Below, in pieces: positions 1 to 7,612 of a DNA stretch of 64,000 bases (position 1 is its first letter; each line of letters begins with the position of its first letter). The DNA comes from Acidobacteriota bacterium. GTDB taxonomy: Bacteria > Acidobacteriota > Terriglobia > Acidiferrales > UBA7541. The position numbers and the translations under genes are program-made. The notes beneath the pieces are model-generated. The model was given only the letters and a program-made list of their open reading frames with translations, did not search any database and was not told the origin of the DNA. Location: contig QHYU01000141.1 in NCBI GenBank assembly GCA_003224235.1, positions 1 to 64,000 of the forward strand. The letters run 5' to 3'.

Positions 1-1227
1 GGGAGGGGGGTTACGCGACATGGGCCAGGGCGTGGTTGCTGAGCCTCGCCAGGAGGGCTGCGAGATCCCGACGGGTGAAAGTCCAGTGGAAAGGGACGGC
101 GATTTGCTCATAGTGATGTTGAAAGGCAAGCAGACGTTCCTCGACCTCGGCCAGCGAAGAGAAATCATTGGGGATAAGGACCTTGCGCTGGACGATCGAG
201 AAGTAAATCTCGATCTGATTCAGCCAACTGGCATGCAGTGGGGTGTGCACCAGCACCACCGAAGGCCACTGGGAGCGGAGTCGGTCGGCGGCCTTCTGGC
301 CGCGGTGAGCCGAACCGTTGTCCATAATCCAGAAGACGCGACGGGCAGAGCGATAGGGCGGTTGGTCCATCACCTCGGCGACCAAGCGATCCACGGGCCC
401 GATTCCGTTTTTGGTCTCGCAGCGGCCAAATAGCTTGGCTCGGTGGACATCCCAGGCCGCGAGATAGGTCCAGGCACCGGCGCGGTGGTATTCATGCTCG
501 ACCCGCATCGGGCGAGCAGGAGAAGGAGCCAGCGAGGAGTGCTTACGGCAACGAGCTTGGATGCTGGTTTTCTCGTCGGCGCAGAGAACGAACTCGGAGG
601 CCCGCAAGGGCCTACCGTTCCAGCGTCTCTCGTACAGGTCGAGAATGCGACCTGCTTTTTCGGCGAACTGCGGGTCGCGGGGAAAGATCCAACTGCGATG
701 TCGCCAAGGGCGGAGGGCGTCGGCGCTGAGCCACCGCCACAGGGTGCTGCCGCTGATTTCGCCTACGATGCCCTGCGTGATAACCTCACGCTGGATTTCG
801 GAGAGGGACAACCGGGACAAAGGCCATCCCAGTCGATAGGGAAGTTCACAAGCGAGAGCTTTGACCTGAACGACGACGCTGGGGGGAAAAGCGGGCGGGG
901 CGCCCGCCCCGAGGTTCGTCTTCCAGACCCGGGAGCCGCGCCAGGGCGAATCGCTTGCGCCACTTGCTGACGATCTGCCGAGGGGTATCGAGGCGAGAGG
1001 CGATGACTTCGTTGGAGAGACCTTCGGCGGCCAGGAGGACGATCTTGGCCGGATGATCTCGCAATACGGTGACGTATATCTGCGCGCTCTGGATTGGAGT
1101 TGCTCGTGTTCTTCCCTGGTAAGCCTGATTCGGAATGGGCTTGATCTCGGCAAGCCTGTTACCTCCGCTGAGACCAAGTCTAGCCCAGAGCCCAATGTGA
1201 AGGCTAGAAAAATACGTCATCGTATTT
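1..1227 (-). mobile_element. IS630-family insertion sequence, left end outside window
   Basis: The segment holds one IS630-type transposase gene read leftward and ends close to an interrupted amidohydrolase gene that begins near 1228. A short inverted repeat, AAATACG (1210-1216) and CGTATTT (1221-1227), sits at the right boundary and may be part of the element's tip. The window starts 10 bases after the transposase stop, so the left terminal repeat and the TA target duplication typical of IS630 cannot be seen. Exact boundaries are inferred. Confidence 0.7.
11..1195 (-). pseudogene. IS630-family transposase with two compensating frameshifts
   Basis: The protein is a DDE transposase of the IS630/Tc1 type that would cut and paste the element at TA sites. 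The start (LTREEHEQLQ at about 1123) and the whole catalytic part (FVLCADEKTS, FWIMDNGSAH, WLNQIEIYF, carrying the D, D and E) lie in one frame. The helix-turn-helix stretch between them (KIVLLAAEGLSN to LEDEPRGGRP) is only readable in the next frame. The changes are a -1 near 1047-1052 (cgg gcc expected, cggcc found) and a +1 in the six-G run at 881-886. The long frame stays open throughout but its middle is nonsense. This is either decay, homopolymer sequencing error, or recoding at the C6 tract. The start codon is uncertain. Confidence 0.8.
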
Positions 1228-1824
1228 ATGAAACGGAGTACTAAGGCCCTCGTATCTGAGGCCCACCGCGCCGGTAAACCAGTTTTTGCACATCCCTCCA
1301 ACGGCGAGGGAATCGAAGTGGCCATTCAGAGCGGCGTGGATGTGCTGGCCCACCCCGCTACCGAAGGCAATCCCTATACTCCTTCTCTTACCCAACGCAT
1401 GAAAGCGGCGCACATAGCTCTAATCCCCACGCTCACTCTATTTGCCGTCGAAGGCAAGAAGTCTGGCGAGCCAGCTGAGGAGATCGAGAAGTGGATCAAC
1501 ATGGCCGTTCAGGAGGTAAAAACCTACTCCAATGCAGGTGGACAAATACTGTTTGGCACCGACGTGGGTTACATCGAACAGTTCGACACTTCAGAAGAGT
1601 TCACTTTGATGTTCCGTGCGGGAATGAGTTTCAAGCAAATCCTCGCTTCGCTTACCACGAATCCGGCCGAGCGCTTCGGCTACTCAGCCCATGGCGGACG
1701 CATTGCGAAAGGAATGGACGGCGATCTTGTGGTGCTACGCGCGGATCCTGCTCAGGACGTGACGGCGTTTTCCAAAGTGCGCTACACGATCCGAGGCGGC
1801 AAGGTGATTTTCTCGGACCGGTAA
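1228..1824 (+). pseudogene. amidohydrolase C-terminal fragment, truncated by the IS
   Basis: The 198 residues match the second half of a metal-dependent amidohydrolase (imidazolonepropionase/prolidase-like TIM barrel). Visible marks are VFAHPSNGEGIEVAI with a barrel His, LAHPATEG, the late-strand Asp in ILFGTDVGY, LTTNPAERFG, and the closing beta-sandwich turn GRIAKGMDGDLVVL. Full-length relatives have about 400 residues or more, so the N-terminal half, including the HxH metal motif and usually a signal peptide, is missing. The reading frame begins at the edge of the adjacent insertion element, so the insertion probably removed or separated the 5-prime half. The substrate cannot be named from this half. 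It is unlikely to be functional. Confidence 0.75.
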
Positions 1825-2153
1825 ATCCCCCTTAAATCAGTATCAATTCCGCGTTGCCACCGGAACTCAAACTAGGTCGGGAATGAAAAGTCGGCTTACC
1901 GCAAACTGAGCCAAAAAGATCCCACTGCGATACAGCCTCGTAAGAGCTGATCCGACTGGTTGGCCGCTGTAGGTTCGATCTTAGTAGAAGCTATTGCAAA
2001 AGCCGGTGATGGCTCTTTCTAACTTGACCCCACTTGGCTTGACTCCCCAAACACTCCGCCATAGAATCGCGTTCGCATCCGCGGTGGTCCGCGCGTAGCG
2101 GGTCCTGTCCCCATCGGTTCATGCAATCATACGCAGCGAAAGGAGTGCCACCC
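1825..2153. other. gene-free stretch upstream of the SnoaL-like gene
   Basis: These 329 bases have no convincing coding frame, RNA gene or strong hairpin. They must hold the promoter of the gene that starts at 2154, but no clear -35/-10 pair was found. Confidence 0.4.
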
Positions 2154-2663
2154 ATGAGAAAGCTCGTCGCGCTTTCTGTGCTGACGCTTGCCTGTGTCTC
2201 CCTCCTGTGGATGCCGAAGGCACGCACCGCCGCGAATGATGAAGCCCAAATCCGGCAACTAATAGACCGGTGGGCCAAGGCCTTCCGCGCCAAAGACCTC
2301 AACGCTATTATGTCGATCTACCAGCCGGGACAAGCACTGGTGGCGTTCGACCTCGTGCCGCCGCTGCAATACCTCGGGTCGGATGCGTATAAGAAAGACT
2401 ACCAGGACTTCCTCGCCCAGTACCAGGGTGCGATCGATGTCGAAATTCGCGACCTGAGCATCACTACGGGCGACGGTGTGGCCTTCAGCCACAGCCTCGA
2501 ACGGATTAGTGGAACCATGGCCAATGGCCAGAAATCCGATCTGTGGGTGCGCGCGATCGATTGCTACCGCAAGATCAATGGCCACTGGCTGGTCACGCAT
2601 GAGCACATCTCCGTGCCTGTCGACCTGGACAGCGGCAAAGCGGTGCTGAATCTCAAGCCGTGA
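2154..2663 (+). CDS. exported SnoaL/NTF2-like domain protein
   Basis: This is a 169-residue protein with a cleavable-looking signal peptide (MRKLVALSVLTLACVSLLW, then an A-x-A-like site near ARTAAND) and one NTF2-like fold domain of the SnoaL/DUF4440 kind. Seen: the opening helix DEAQIRQLIDRWAKAFRAKDLNAIMSIY, the middle strand pair around LSITTGDGVAFSHSLERISG, and the final strand INGHWLVTHEHISVPVD. The family includes ketosteroid-isomerase-like enzymes and many ligand-binding proteins of unknown role, so no reaction is assigned. The start at 2154 is chosen because a clear ribosome site, AAAGGAG (2139-2145), precedes it and the signal peptide begins there; an in-frame ATG at 2121 lacks one. 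It stands alone between the broken amidohydrolase and the aminopeptidase. Confidence 0.8.
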   Translation: MRKLVALSVLTLACVSLLWMPKARTAANDEAQIRQLIDRWAKAFRAKDLNAIMSIYQPGQALVAFDLVPPLQYLGSDAYKKDYQDFLAQYQGAIDVEIRDLSITTGDGVAFSHSLERISGTMANGQKSDLWVRAIDCYRKINGHWLVTHEHISVPVDLDSGKAVLNLKP

Positions 2664-2847
2664 CAAATCCTGAAGCGGCAACTTGGCTCTTCAGCTACAA
2701 TCGAGGATCAAACCAGCCCTGTGGAATTACTCCCCCGCTGTTTTTCTTGACCACCGCGGTATAATGTGGTGCAAAGCCTGCCAAGAGCTTTGCGCAAGGT
2801 GGAAGAGTTTGAGAGCGAGTGGTTCGACCGTATCCACACATCTAAGG

Positions 2848-2946
2848 CCTTTACAATCCGCACTTACCAAAAATGCGCCCGTAACCCGTTTAGGATTCGC
2901 ACTTAGCGAATCATTAGACTTAAAGTCCTTTACAATCCGCACTTAC
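2848..2946. repeat. pair of 20-bp direct repeats
   Basis: The 20-mer CCTTTACAATCCGCACTTAC occurs exactly at 2848-2867 and again at 2927-2946, 79 bases apart. A decayed third copy (GGATTCGCACTTAG, 2893-2906) lies between them. They fill the gap between the SnoaL-like gene and the aminopeptidase gene (2664-3005), where I see no gene. Function unknown. Confidence 0.75.
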
Positions 2947-3005
2947 AAAAAGGCAGGGGGGTGGGGCACCCCTACCGTCCGTCCGATTCCCAGCGAGGCT
3001 CGGGA

Positions 3006-5354
3006 ATGACGCCACGACATCGGTGCGGGCGCGCACAGAATCTCTTCTCTTCGGTTGTCTCGATTCTCTTCGTGCTGCTGGTTTTCCTCGCCTCGGCCCC
3101 GGCTGAGGCGCGCACGCGCGAGCCGTACAATGTTTATGCGGAGCGCCGCGCCAAGCTCCGCGCGCAGGTGGATGGACCGGTAGTGCTGTTCGGCTACACG
3201 GGCCGCGAAGATGCCTCGCCCTCTTACGTTTTCCATCAGGAAGAGAACTTCTACTACTTGACCGGCCACAACCAGCCCGGCGCGGCGCTGGTACTGGTCC
3301 CGGAGCAAAACAGCGAAAAGGGTGCTGACAAGGGAGGAGACAATAGCTCCGCCCAGACCGCCGGCAAGGTCAACGGCAAGAACAACGGTAAATCGAATGG
3401 CAAGTCCTGGGACGGCCCGCGCGAGATCCTGTTCCTACCGCCCCACGACACGGTTCGGGAGCGCTGGGAAGGCCCGCGGACAGGCCCCACCGATCCTGGT
3501 GTGCTCGAGAAAACCGGGTTCGCCAGCGTCGAGTCGTTTGCCGACCTGCGCGGCACGCTCGAGAAACTGGCCAAGATTTTCCCGAACGTTTACACCCTGC
3601 TGCCCACGGCCGAAGACCTGGGCTACCCGCACGCGCGGAACTGGTCGAGCTGGCTCTATCAGATTCTACCGCAGGCGTCGCAGCGCAATATCGCCGAGCG
3701 CATCGGCGCGATGCGCCAGGTGAAGTCGCCGAGCGAGCTTGAGCTGCTCGCGCGGGCCATCGAGCTTTCCGTGGACGCGCATCTCGAAGCCATGAAGATG
3801 CTTCGCCCGGGGCTTTACGAATACCAGGTCGCGGCGCGAATGGAGTATGTCTACCAGTACGGCGGCTGCGAGCGAAGCGCCTATCCGCCAATTGTCGGCG
3901 CGGGCTTCAACTCGACGGTGCTGCATTACAGCAGCCTGCGCGACCAGATCAAAGACGGCGATCTCGTGGTGCTCGACGTCGGCGGGCAGTACTCCGGCTA
4001 TTCCGCCGACATCACCCGGACGCTCCCTGCCAACGGCAAGTTCACCCCGCGGCAGCGCGAGATCTACGAAATCGTCCTGGGCGCGCAGAATGCGGCGCTG
4101 GCGGCGCTCAAGCCGGGGATGAGCTTTGCGCGCAGCGGCCCCAACAGCCTGTTTCGGATCGCCTACGACTACATCAACTCGCACGGCCAGGACAAGCAGG
4201 GCCGCCAGCTCGGCCGCTACTTCATCCATGGACTGGGCCATCACATCGGCTTGGATGTCCACGACCCGGGCCCGCCCGATCGCCCGCTGGAACCGGGCAT
4301 GGTGGTGACCATCGAGCCTGGCATTTACTTTCCAGAAGAGCACTTGGGTGTGCGAATCGAGGACGATGTGCTGATCACCGAAGCGGGCTACAAGCTGCTC
4401 ACCGCCCGCCTGCCCCGCACCATCATAGAGATCGAGAAGATCATGGCCGAGGCTGCAGAGAATAATCGCCGCGTCTCCGGCATGGCCGGCGGGAGCCGGG
4501 AGAGGTCGCGGCGCGATTCGTCAGTGCGGCGCGACCCGGTAAGTGACGATGCTGGCCCCGCGCAGCAGCCGCAGCGGCGGCCGCACTTCGTAGCTTTCCT
4601 CCAGCGCGATCAGTTCGCCCCGGGCTGTCGGCCAGACGTCGGCCCCCTCGGCCGCCCTGGGGCCAAGTTGACACAGCTCCTTACCGGTGTCCAAGCGCCA
4701 GACCAGCAGGCGCGGATCACGCCGATCGGACAAGAACAAAGCGCGCTTGAGTTTGCTGTACCGAGGCAGATGGCCCACGGCCAGGTTTCCTCGCTCGTTC
4801 ACCCGCAATATCTGCGATTCGCTGGAGTGAACGCTTTTCTCTGCGTCGCGGCGCTTGTTGCCAGTTCCGGCGTCGAGCCAGCTCAACTGGCTGCCCAACA
4901 CAAGCAAATCGCGGCCATCGCCCAGCCAAGCCATGTCCTCCGCGCCGATTTTCCGCTCCCAGAGCAGCTTGCCGTCCTCCGAGGCATACACGCGCAGCCG
5001 CGCCTTGCCCGGCCACCGCGTGGAACGCAACAACACAGCCAGGCGCGAGCCGTCCGGAGCGAGCGCCAGCTTGGTCCACCGCTCGGCGGAGTCCAGCGCG
5101 AGCGAAAGGCTGCGCAGTACCTTGCCGGTGGCTGCTTCGTAGAAGCGCACCTCGATGGGCTTCTTCGGCACAGCGTCCGCCAGGTAGGATTCCGGCGGCC
5201 AGAACACCGCCGCCATTTGGCCCTCGGCGAGCGCGGCTTTACCCGGATAGGCCTGCTTTTCCCCGTCGACGCCAATTTGGTAACGCACCTGCGCGGTCTC
5301 GGCGTCCAGCACCCAAATTGCTCCGACGCTGCGGACGGCAAACAGGCTTCCTGA
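3006..5354 (+). CDS. exported M24B Xaa-Pro aminopeptidase with a run-on C-terminus
   Basis: This is a secreted metallopeptidase of the aminopeptidase P/prolidase family, which removes N-terminal residues ahead of proline. A signal peptide (hydrophobic SSVVSILFVLLVFLASAPAEA) is followed by an AMP_N domain (YNVYAERRAKL, FHQEENFYYLTG) interrupted by a Gly/Asn/Lys-rich insert. The pita-bread domain has all five metal ligands: the Asp pair in LDVGGQYSGYSADITRT, His in HGLGHHIGLDVHD, Glu in VVTIEPGIYFP and Glu in VRIEDDVLI. Family homology ends near 4480. The frame then stays open for about 870 more bases, antisense to the next gene, making 782 residues instead of roughly 490-500. A one-base change before 4540 would expose TAA or TGA at 4540-4546. 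I start at 3006 for the signal peptide. Confidence 0.8.
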   Translation: MTPRHRCGRAQNLFSSVVSILFVLLVFLASAPAEARTREPYNVYAERRAKLRAQVDGPVVLFGYTGREDASPSYVFHQEENFYYLTGHNQPGAALVLVPEQNSEKGADKGGDNSSAQTAGKVNGKNNGKSNGKSWDGPREILFLPPHDTVRERWEGPRTGPTDPGVLEKTGFASVESFADLRGTLEKLAKIFPNVYTLLPTAEDLGYPHARNWSSWLYQILPQASQRNIAERIGAMRQVKSPSELELLARAIELSVDAHLEAMKMLRPGLYEYQVAARMEYVYQYGGCERSAYPPIVGAGFNSTVLHYSSLRDQIKDGDLVVLDVGGQYSGYSADITRTLPANGKFTPRQREIYEIVLGAQNAALAALKPGMSFARSGPNSLFRIAYDYINSHGQDKQGRQLGRYFIHGLGHHIGLDVHDPGPPDRPLEPGMVVTIEPGIYFPEEHLGVRIEDDVLITEAGYKLLTARLPRTIIEIEKIMAEAAENNRRVSGMAGGSRERSRRDSSVRRDPVSDDAGPAQQPQRRPHFVAFLQRDQFAPGCRPDVGPLGRPGAKLTQLLTGVQAPDQQARITPIGQEQSALEFAVPRQMAHGQVSSLVHPQYLRFAGVNAFLCVAALVASSGVEPAQLAAQHKQIAAIAQPSHVLRADFPLPEQLAVLRGIHAQPRLARPPRGTQQHSQARAVRSERQLGPPLGGVQRERKAAQYLAGGCFVEAHLDGLLRHSVRQVGFRRPEHRRHLALGERGFTRIGLLFPVDANLVTHLRGLGVQHPNCSDAADGKQAS

Positions 5355-5702
5355 GGGAGAAAAGATGATTTCGTGCACCTGCCATGTGACTCCGGGTGGA
5401 AGCGAAGGAGGCTCGAGCTGCACGCTGCGGTCTTCGCCTGTATCGCGGTTGCGCAGCTTCAGCTCGACACCTTGCGTCGTGTGAATGTACTGCACCAGAT
5501 AGCGGCCGTCGGGCGAAACTCCGATGGCGGTGCCGGCCGGCACCATCTCCCGCGTCGCCACCGTCAGCGCGGGACAGAGCGACATCGCCGTTTGCGGCAC
5601 GATGGTTTCCTGACCGCCGTGCGACTCGGGCCCGCCGAGGAAAAACGCACAGACTATGGGAATAGTCAGCAGCACGACGCGGAAGGGGTTCTGAATTGGC
5701 AT
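4521..5702 (-). CDS. exported WD40/beta-propeller-like protein of unknown function
   Basis: The 393-residue product begins with a signal-anchor or signal peptide (MPIQNPFRVVLLTIPIVCAFFLGG) and consists of irregular beta-propeller-type repeats. Seen are SPDGRYLVQYIHT, SPSGSLFAVRSVGAIWVLDAETAQ, APDGSRLAVLLRST, GDGRDLLVLGSQLSWLDAGTG and DPRLLVWRLDTGKELCQL, each like one blade with a Trp/Asp turn. Such proteins usually act as scaffolds or sensors in the periplasm; nothing points to an enzyme. The start at 5702 is chosen because the signal sequence begins there; upstream codons to 5837 run into the efp promoter region. Its 3-prime end is convergent with the aminopeptidase gene and lies wholly inside that gene's run-on frame. 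Confidence 0.65.
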   Translation of the reverse strand: MPIQNPFRVVLLTIPIVCAFFLGGPESHGGQETIVPQTAMSLCPALTVATREMVPAGTAIGVSPDGRYLVQYIHTTQGVELKLRNRDTGEDRSVQLEPPSLPPGVTWQVHEIIFSPSGSLFAVRSVGAIWVLDAETAQVRYQIGVDGEKQAYPGKAALAEGQMAAVFWPPESYLADAVPKKPIEVRFYEAATGKVLRSLSLALDSAERWTKLALAPDGSRLAVLLRSTRWPGKARLRVYASEDGKLLWERKIGAEDMAWLGDGRDLLVLGSQLSWLDAGTGNKRRDAEKSVHSSESQILRVNERGNLAVGHLPRYSKLKRALFLSDRRDPRLLVWRLDTGKELCQLGPRAAEGADVWPTARGELIALEESYEVRPPLRLLRGASIVTYRVAPH

Positions 5703-5720
5703 AGGCGAAACGCCGCTAGT

Positions 5721-5750
5721 TTGACCGATTCTGAAGCCCACGGCTATAAT
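5721..5750 (+). promoter_or_regulatory. sigma-70-type promoter for efp
   Basis: TTGACC (5721-5726) and a perfect TATAAT (5745-5750) are separated by 18 bases, in the 161-bp gap between the divergent WD40-like gene and efp. The predicted start of transcription is about 105 bases before the efp ATG. Confidence 0.7.
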
Positions 5751-5863
5751 GAGTTTTGGTCTGGCGCAAACCGCGCGCCAGGGAATCGCGCGACGAATCA
5801 CAAGCAGCCGGAACCCGCCGTGGCGGACCTGCCGCAAGACCTCGTGCGCGTCAGGAGCATGTC

Positions 5864-6427
5864 ATGGTGAAAGCGACGCAACTCCGCCCCGGTATGATCA
5901 TCCAGCATGAGGGCAACCTGTACACGGTGTTCAGCGTCGAACACCGCACGCCCGGCAACAAGCGCGGTTCGATGCAGACCAAGATGCGCAACCTGCGCAC
6001 CGGCTCCATTATTGATTACCGCTTCCGCGCCGAGGATTTTGTCGAGCGCGCGATTGTGGACGAGGTGGAATTTGAATACCTCTATGGCGACGGCGAGGGC
6101 TACCACTTCATGAATACGCAGACCTTCGAGCAGATCAGCTTGACTTCGGACGTCCTCGGCGAGGCGGTGTACTACCTGATCGGCAATATGCAGGTCAAAT
6201 TGGAATTCTACGAAGGCAAACCCATCGGCGTCGTGCTGCCGGACACAGTGGACCTGACTGTGGTGGAGACCGAGCCGACGGTGCAGAAGGCTACCGCCAG
6301 CGCGGTGATGAAGCCCGCCAAGCTTGAGACCGGCCTGACGATCCAAGTGCCCCCGTTCATCAGCGCCGGCGACAAAGTTCGCGTGGACACCTCCGAAGCG
6401 CGTTACGTCCAGCGGGCGCAGGGATGA
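5864..6427 (+). CDS. efp: translation elongation factor P
   Basis: The product binds stalled ribosomes between the P and E sites and helps peptide-bond formation at consecutive prolines. It is 187 residues, the usual EF-P length, with the KOW-like N-terminal domain (TQLRPGMIIQHEGNLYTVFSVEH) and two OB domains ending in GLTIQVPPFISAGDKVRVDTSEARYV. The ATG at 5864 has AGGAG nine bases upstream and gives a normal N-terminus. The domain I loop that normally carries the modified residue reads TPGNKRGSM, so the position of E. coli Lys34 is Asn32, followed by Lys33 and Arg34. No EpmA, EarP or YmfI modification gene is seen in this window. A strong promoter precedes it and a strong hairpin follows. 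Confidence 0.95.
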   Translation: MVKATQLRPGMIIQHEGNLYTVFSVEHRTPGNKRGSMQTKMRNLRTGSIIDYRFRAEDFVERAIVDEVEFEYLYGDGEGYHFMNTQTFEQISLTSDVLGEAVYYLIGNMQVKLEFYEGKPIGVVLPDTVDLTVVETEPTVQKATASAVMKPAKLETGLTIQVPPFISAGDKVRVDTSEARYVQRAQG

Positions 6428-6454
6428 CCCGGCGCGGCCCTTTAGCTGCGCCGG
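6427..6454. terminator. bidirectional hairpin between efp and the HD-GYP gene
   Basis: CCCGGCGC (6427-6434) pairs with GCGCCGGG (6447-6454), and the stem extends inward to a CCTTTA loop. It begins at the last base of efp and lies between two convergent genes, so it can end transcription from both sides. There is no long T tract. Confidence 0.6.
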
Positions 6455-6501
6455 GCCGATGGCCGCCTCACACGCTCCGAGCGAACGGTGCTTTTCGGCG
6501 C

Positions 6502-7494
6502 TCAGGCCATGCGAGTGCTGACGAGGTCCGGCGACTCTTGCAGCACGTTCTCCAGTGTATCCACCAAGCTGCCGTCCCACCAGCCGCGCCTAACTTCCTC
6601 ACGCACGATGGACAAGGCCTCCTGCGACGAGAGCGCTTTGCGGTAGGGTCGTTGGGTGGTAAGGGCGTCGTAAATGTCCACAGTTTGCAGGACGCGCGCC
6701 GACAACGGAATATGGCTGCCTTTCAAGTGGTCGGGATAACCGGTGCCGTCCATGCGCTCGTGGTGGTGGCGGATGATCGGCAGGACGAACCGGAACGATT
6801 TTAGCGGCGCGCAAATGCGCTCTCCGATCACCGGATGGTTTTCCATGATGCGCCGCTCGTCCGGGTCAAGCGGCCCTGGCTTGAGCAGAATCTGCTCAGG
6901 CACGGCCACCTTGCCGATGTCGTGGACCACGCCGGCGCGGCGCAACGCCACACGCTGCTCCTCCGGCAGGCCAAGGCGCTCCGCCAGGGCAATCGAGTAG
7001 CGCGAGAGGCGTTCGCAGTGGCCTTCGGTGTAGGGGTCTTTCGCTTCGATGCTGTGCGCCAGACTGCAGAGCACTGTCTCGGCGTTGTCCAGCTCATCGG
7101 TGAAGCGCTTCAGGCGCACAAGCGAGCGCACTCGCGCGAGCAGCTCTTCTTTCCGGATAGGCTTGTTCAGGAAATCATCGGCGCCGCTTTCGATTCCCCG
7201 GATGCGATCGTCGGCGCTCCCCAGGCCTGTTATCAGCACCACCGGAATCAGCCGCGTTTCAGGACGCGCCTTAACCGTGCGGCACACGGCAAAGCCGGTG
7301 CACCGCGGCATCATCACGTCGACCAGAGCGAGATCAATCGGCTGGCCAGCCAGCACGTCCAGCGCTTCCGCGCCATCCGCAGCGCAAACCACGCGGTAGC
7401 CTTGAACGCGCAGTATTTGGGAGAGCAGTTCACGATTATCTTCACTGTCGTCAGCGACCAGAACGGTGGCCAATGGCATTCCTTCCCCTGACAT
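6502..7494 (-). CDS. response regulator with HD-GYP domain (RpfG type)
   Basis: This cytoplasmic two-component output protein of 330 residues probably hydrolyses cyclic di-GMP when phosphorylated. The receiver domain (about 9-130) has the acidic pair in VADDSEDN, phospho-acceptor Asp59 in LALVDVMMP and the conserved Lys in FLNKPIRKEE. A short helix (LKRFTDELDNAETVL) joins it to an HD-GYP domain with HDIGKVAVPE, the second His motif IRHHHERMDGTGYP (the GYP signature) and DIYDALTTQRPYRKA. All HD-GYP metal ligands I can identify are present. No histidine kinase gene is adjacent, so its partner is elsewhere. The ATG at 7479 is an alternative start. Confidence 0.9.
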   Translation of the reverse strand: MSGEGMPLATVLVADDSEDNRELLSQILRVQGYRVVCAADGAEALDVLAGQPIDLALVDVMMPRCTGFAVCRTVKARPETRLIPVVLITGLGSADDRIRGIESGADDFLNKPIRKEELLARVRSLVRLKRFTDELDNAETVLCSLAHSIEAKDPYTEGHCERLSRYSIALAERLGLPEEQRVALRRAGVVHDIGKVAVPEQILLKPGPLDPDERRIMENHPVIGERICAPLKSFRFVLPIIRHHHERMDGTGYPDHLKGSHIPLSARVLQTVDIYDALTTQRPYRKALSSQEALSIVREEVRRGWWDGSLVDTLENVLQESPDLVSTRMA

Positions 7495-7612
7495 GGGACC
7501 CCCGAATTAGCCTGAACGGGATTCGGAGGGGCAAGCGGAATTTCCCGGCAGGTCAAATAGTGTTTGGAATTCTCGGAAGGGAATCTAATTCTGGCAACTC
7601 TCAGAGAAGCTG

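Noticed and set aside
2748-2764. TTGACC and TATAAT close together
   Set aside because: The spacing is only 7 bases, far from the 16-18 needed for a sigma-70 promoter.
2848-2946. CRISPR array
   Set aside because: Only two intact copies of a 20-mer with one decayed unit are present, with irregular spacing and no cas gene in the window.
2683-3009. 108-codon frame between the SnoaL-like gene and the aminopeptidase
   Set aside because: It covers the 20-bp direct repeats, has no ribosome site, and its end overlaps the aminopeptidase leader; composition is non-coding.
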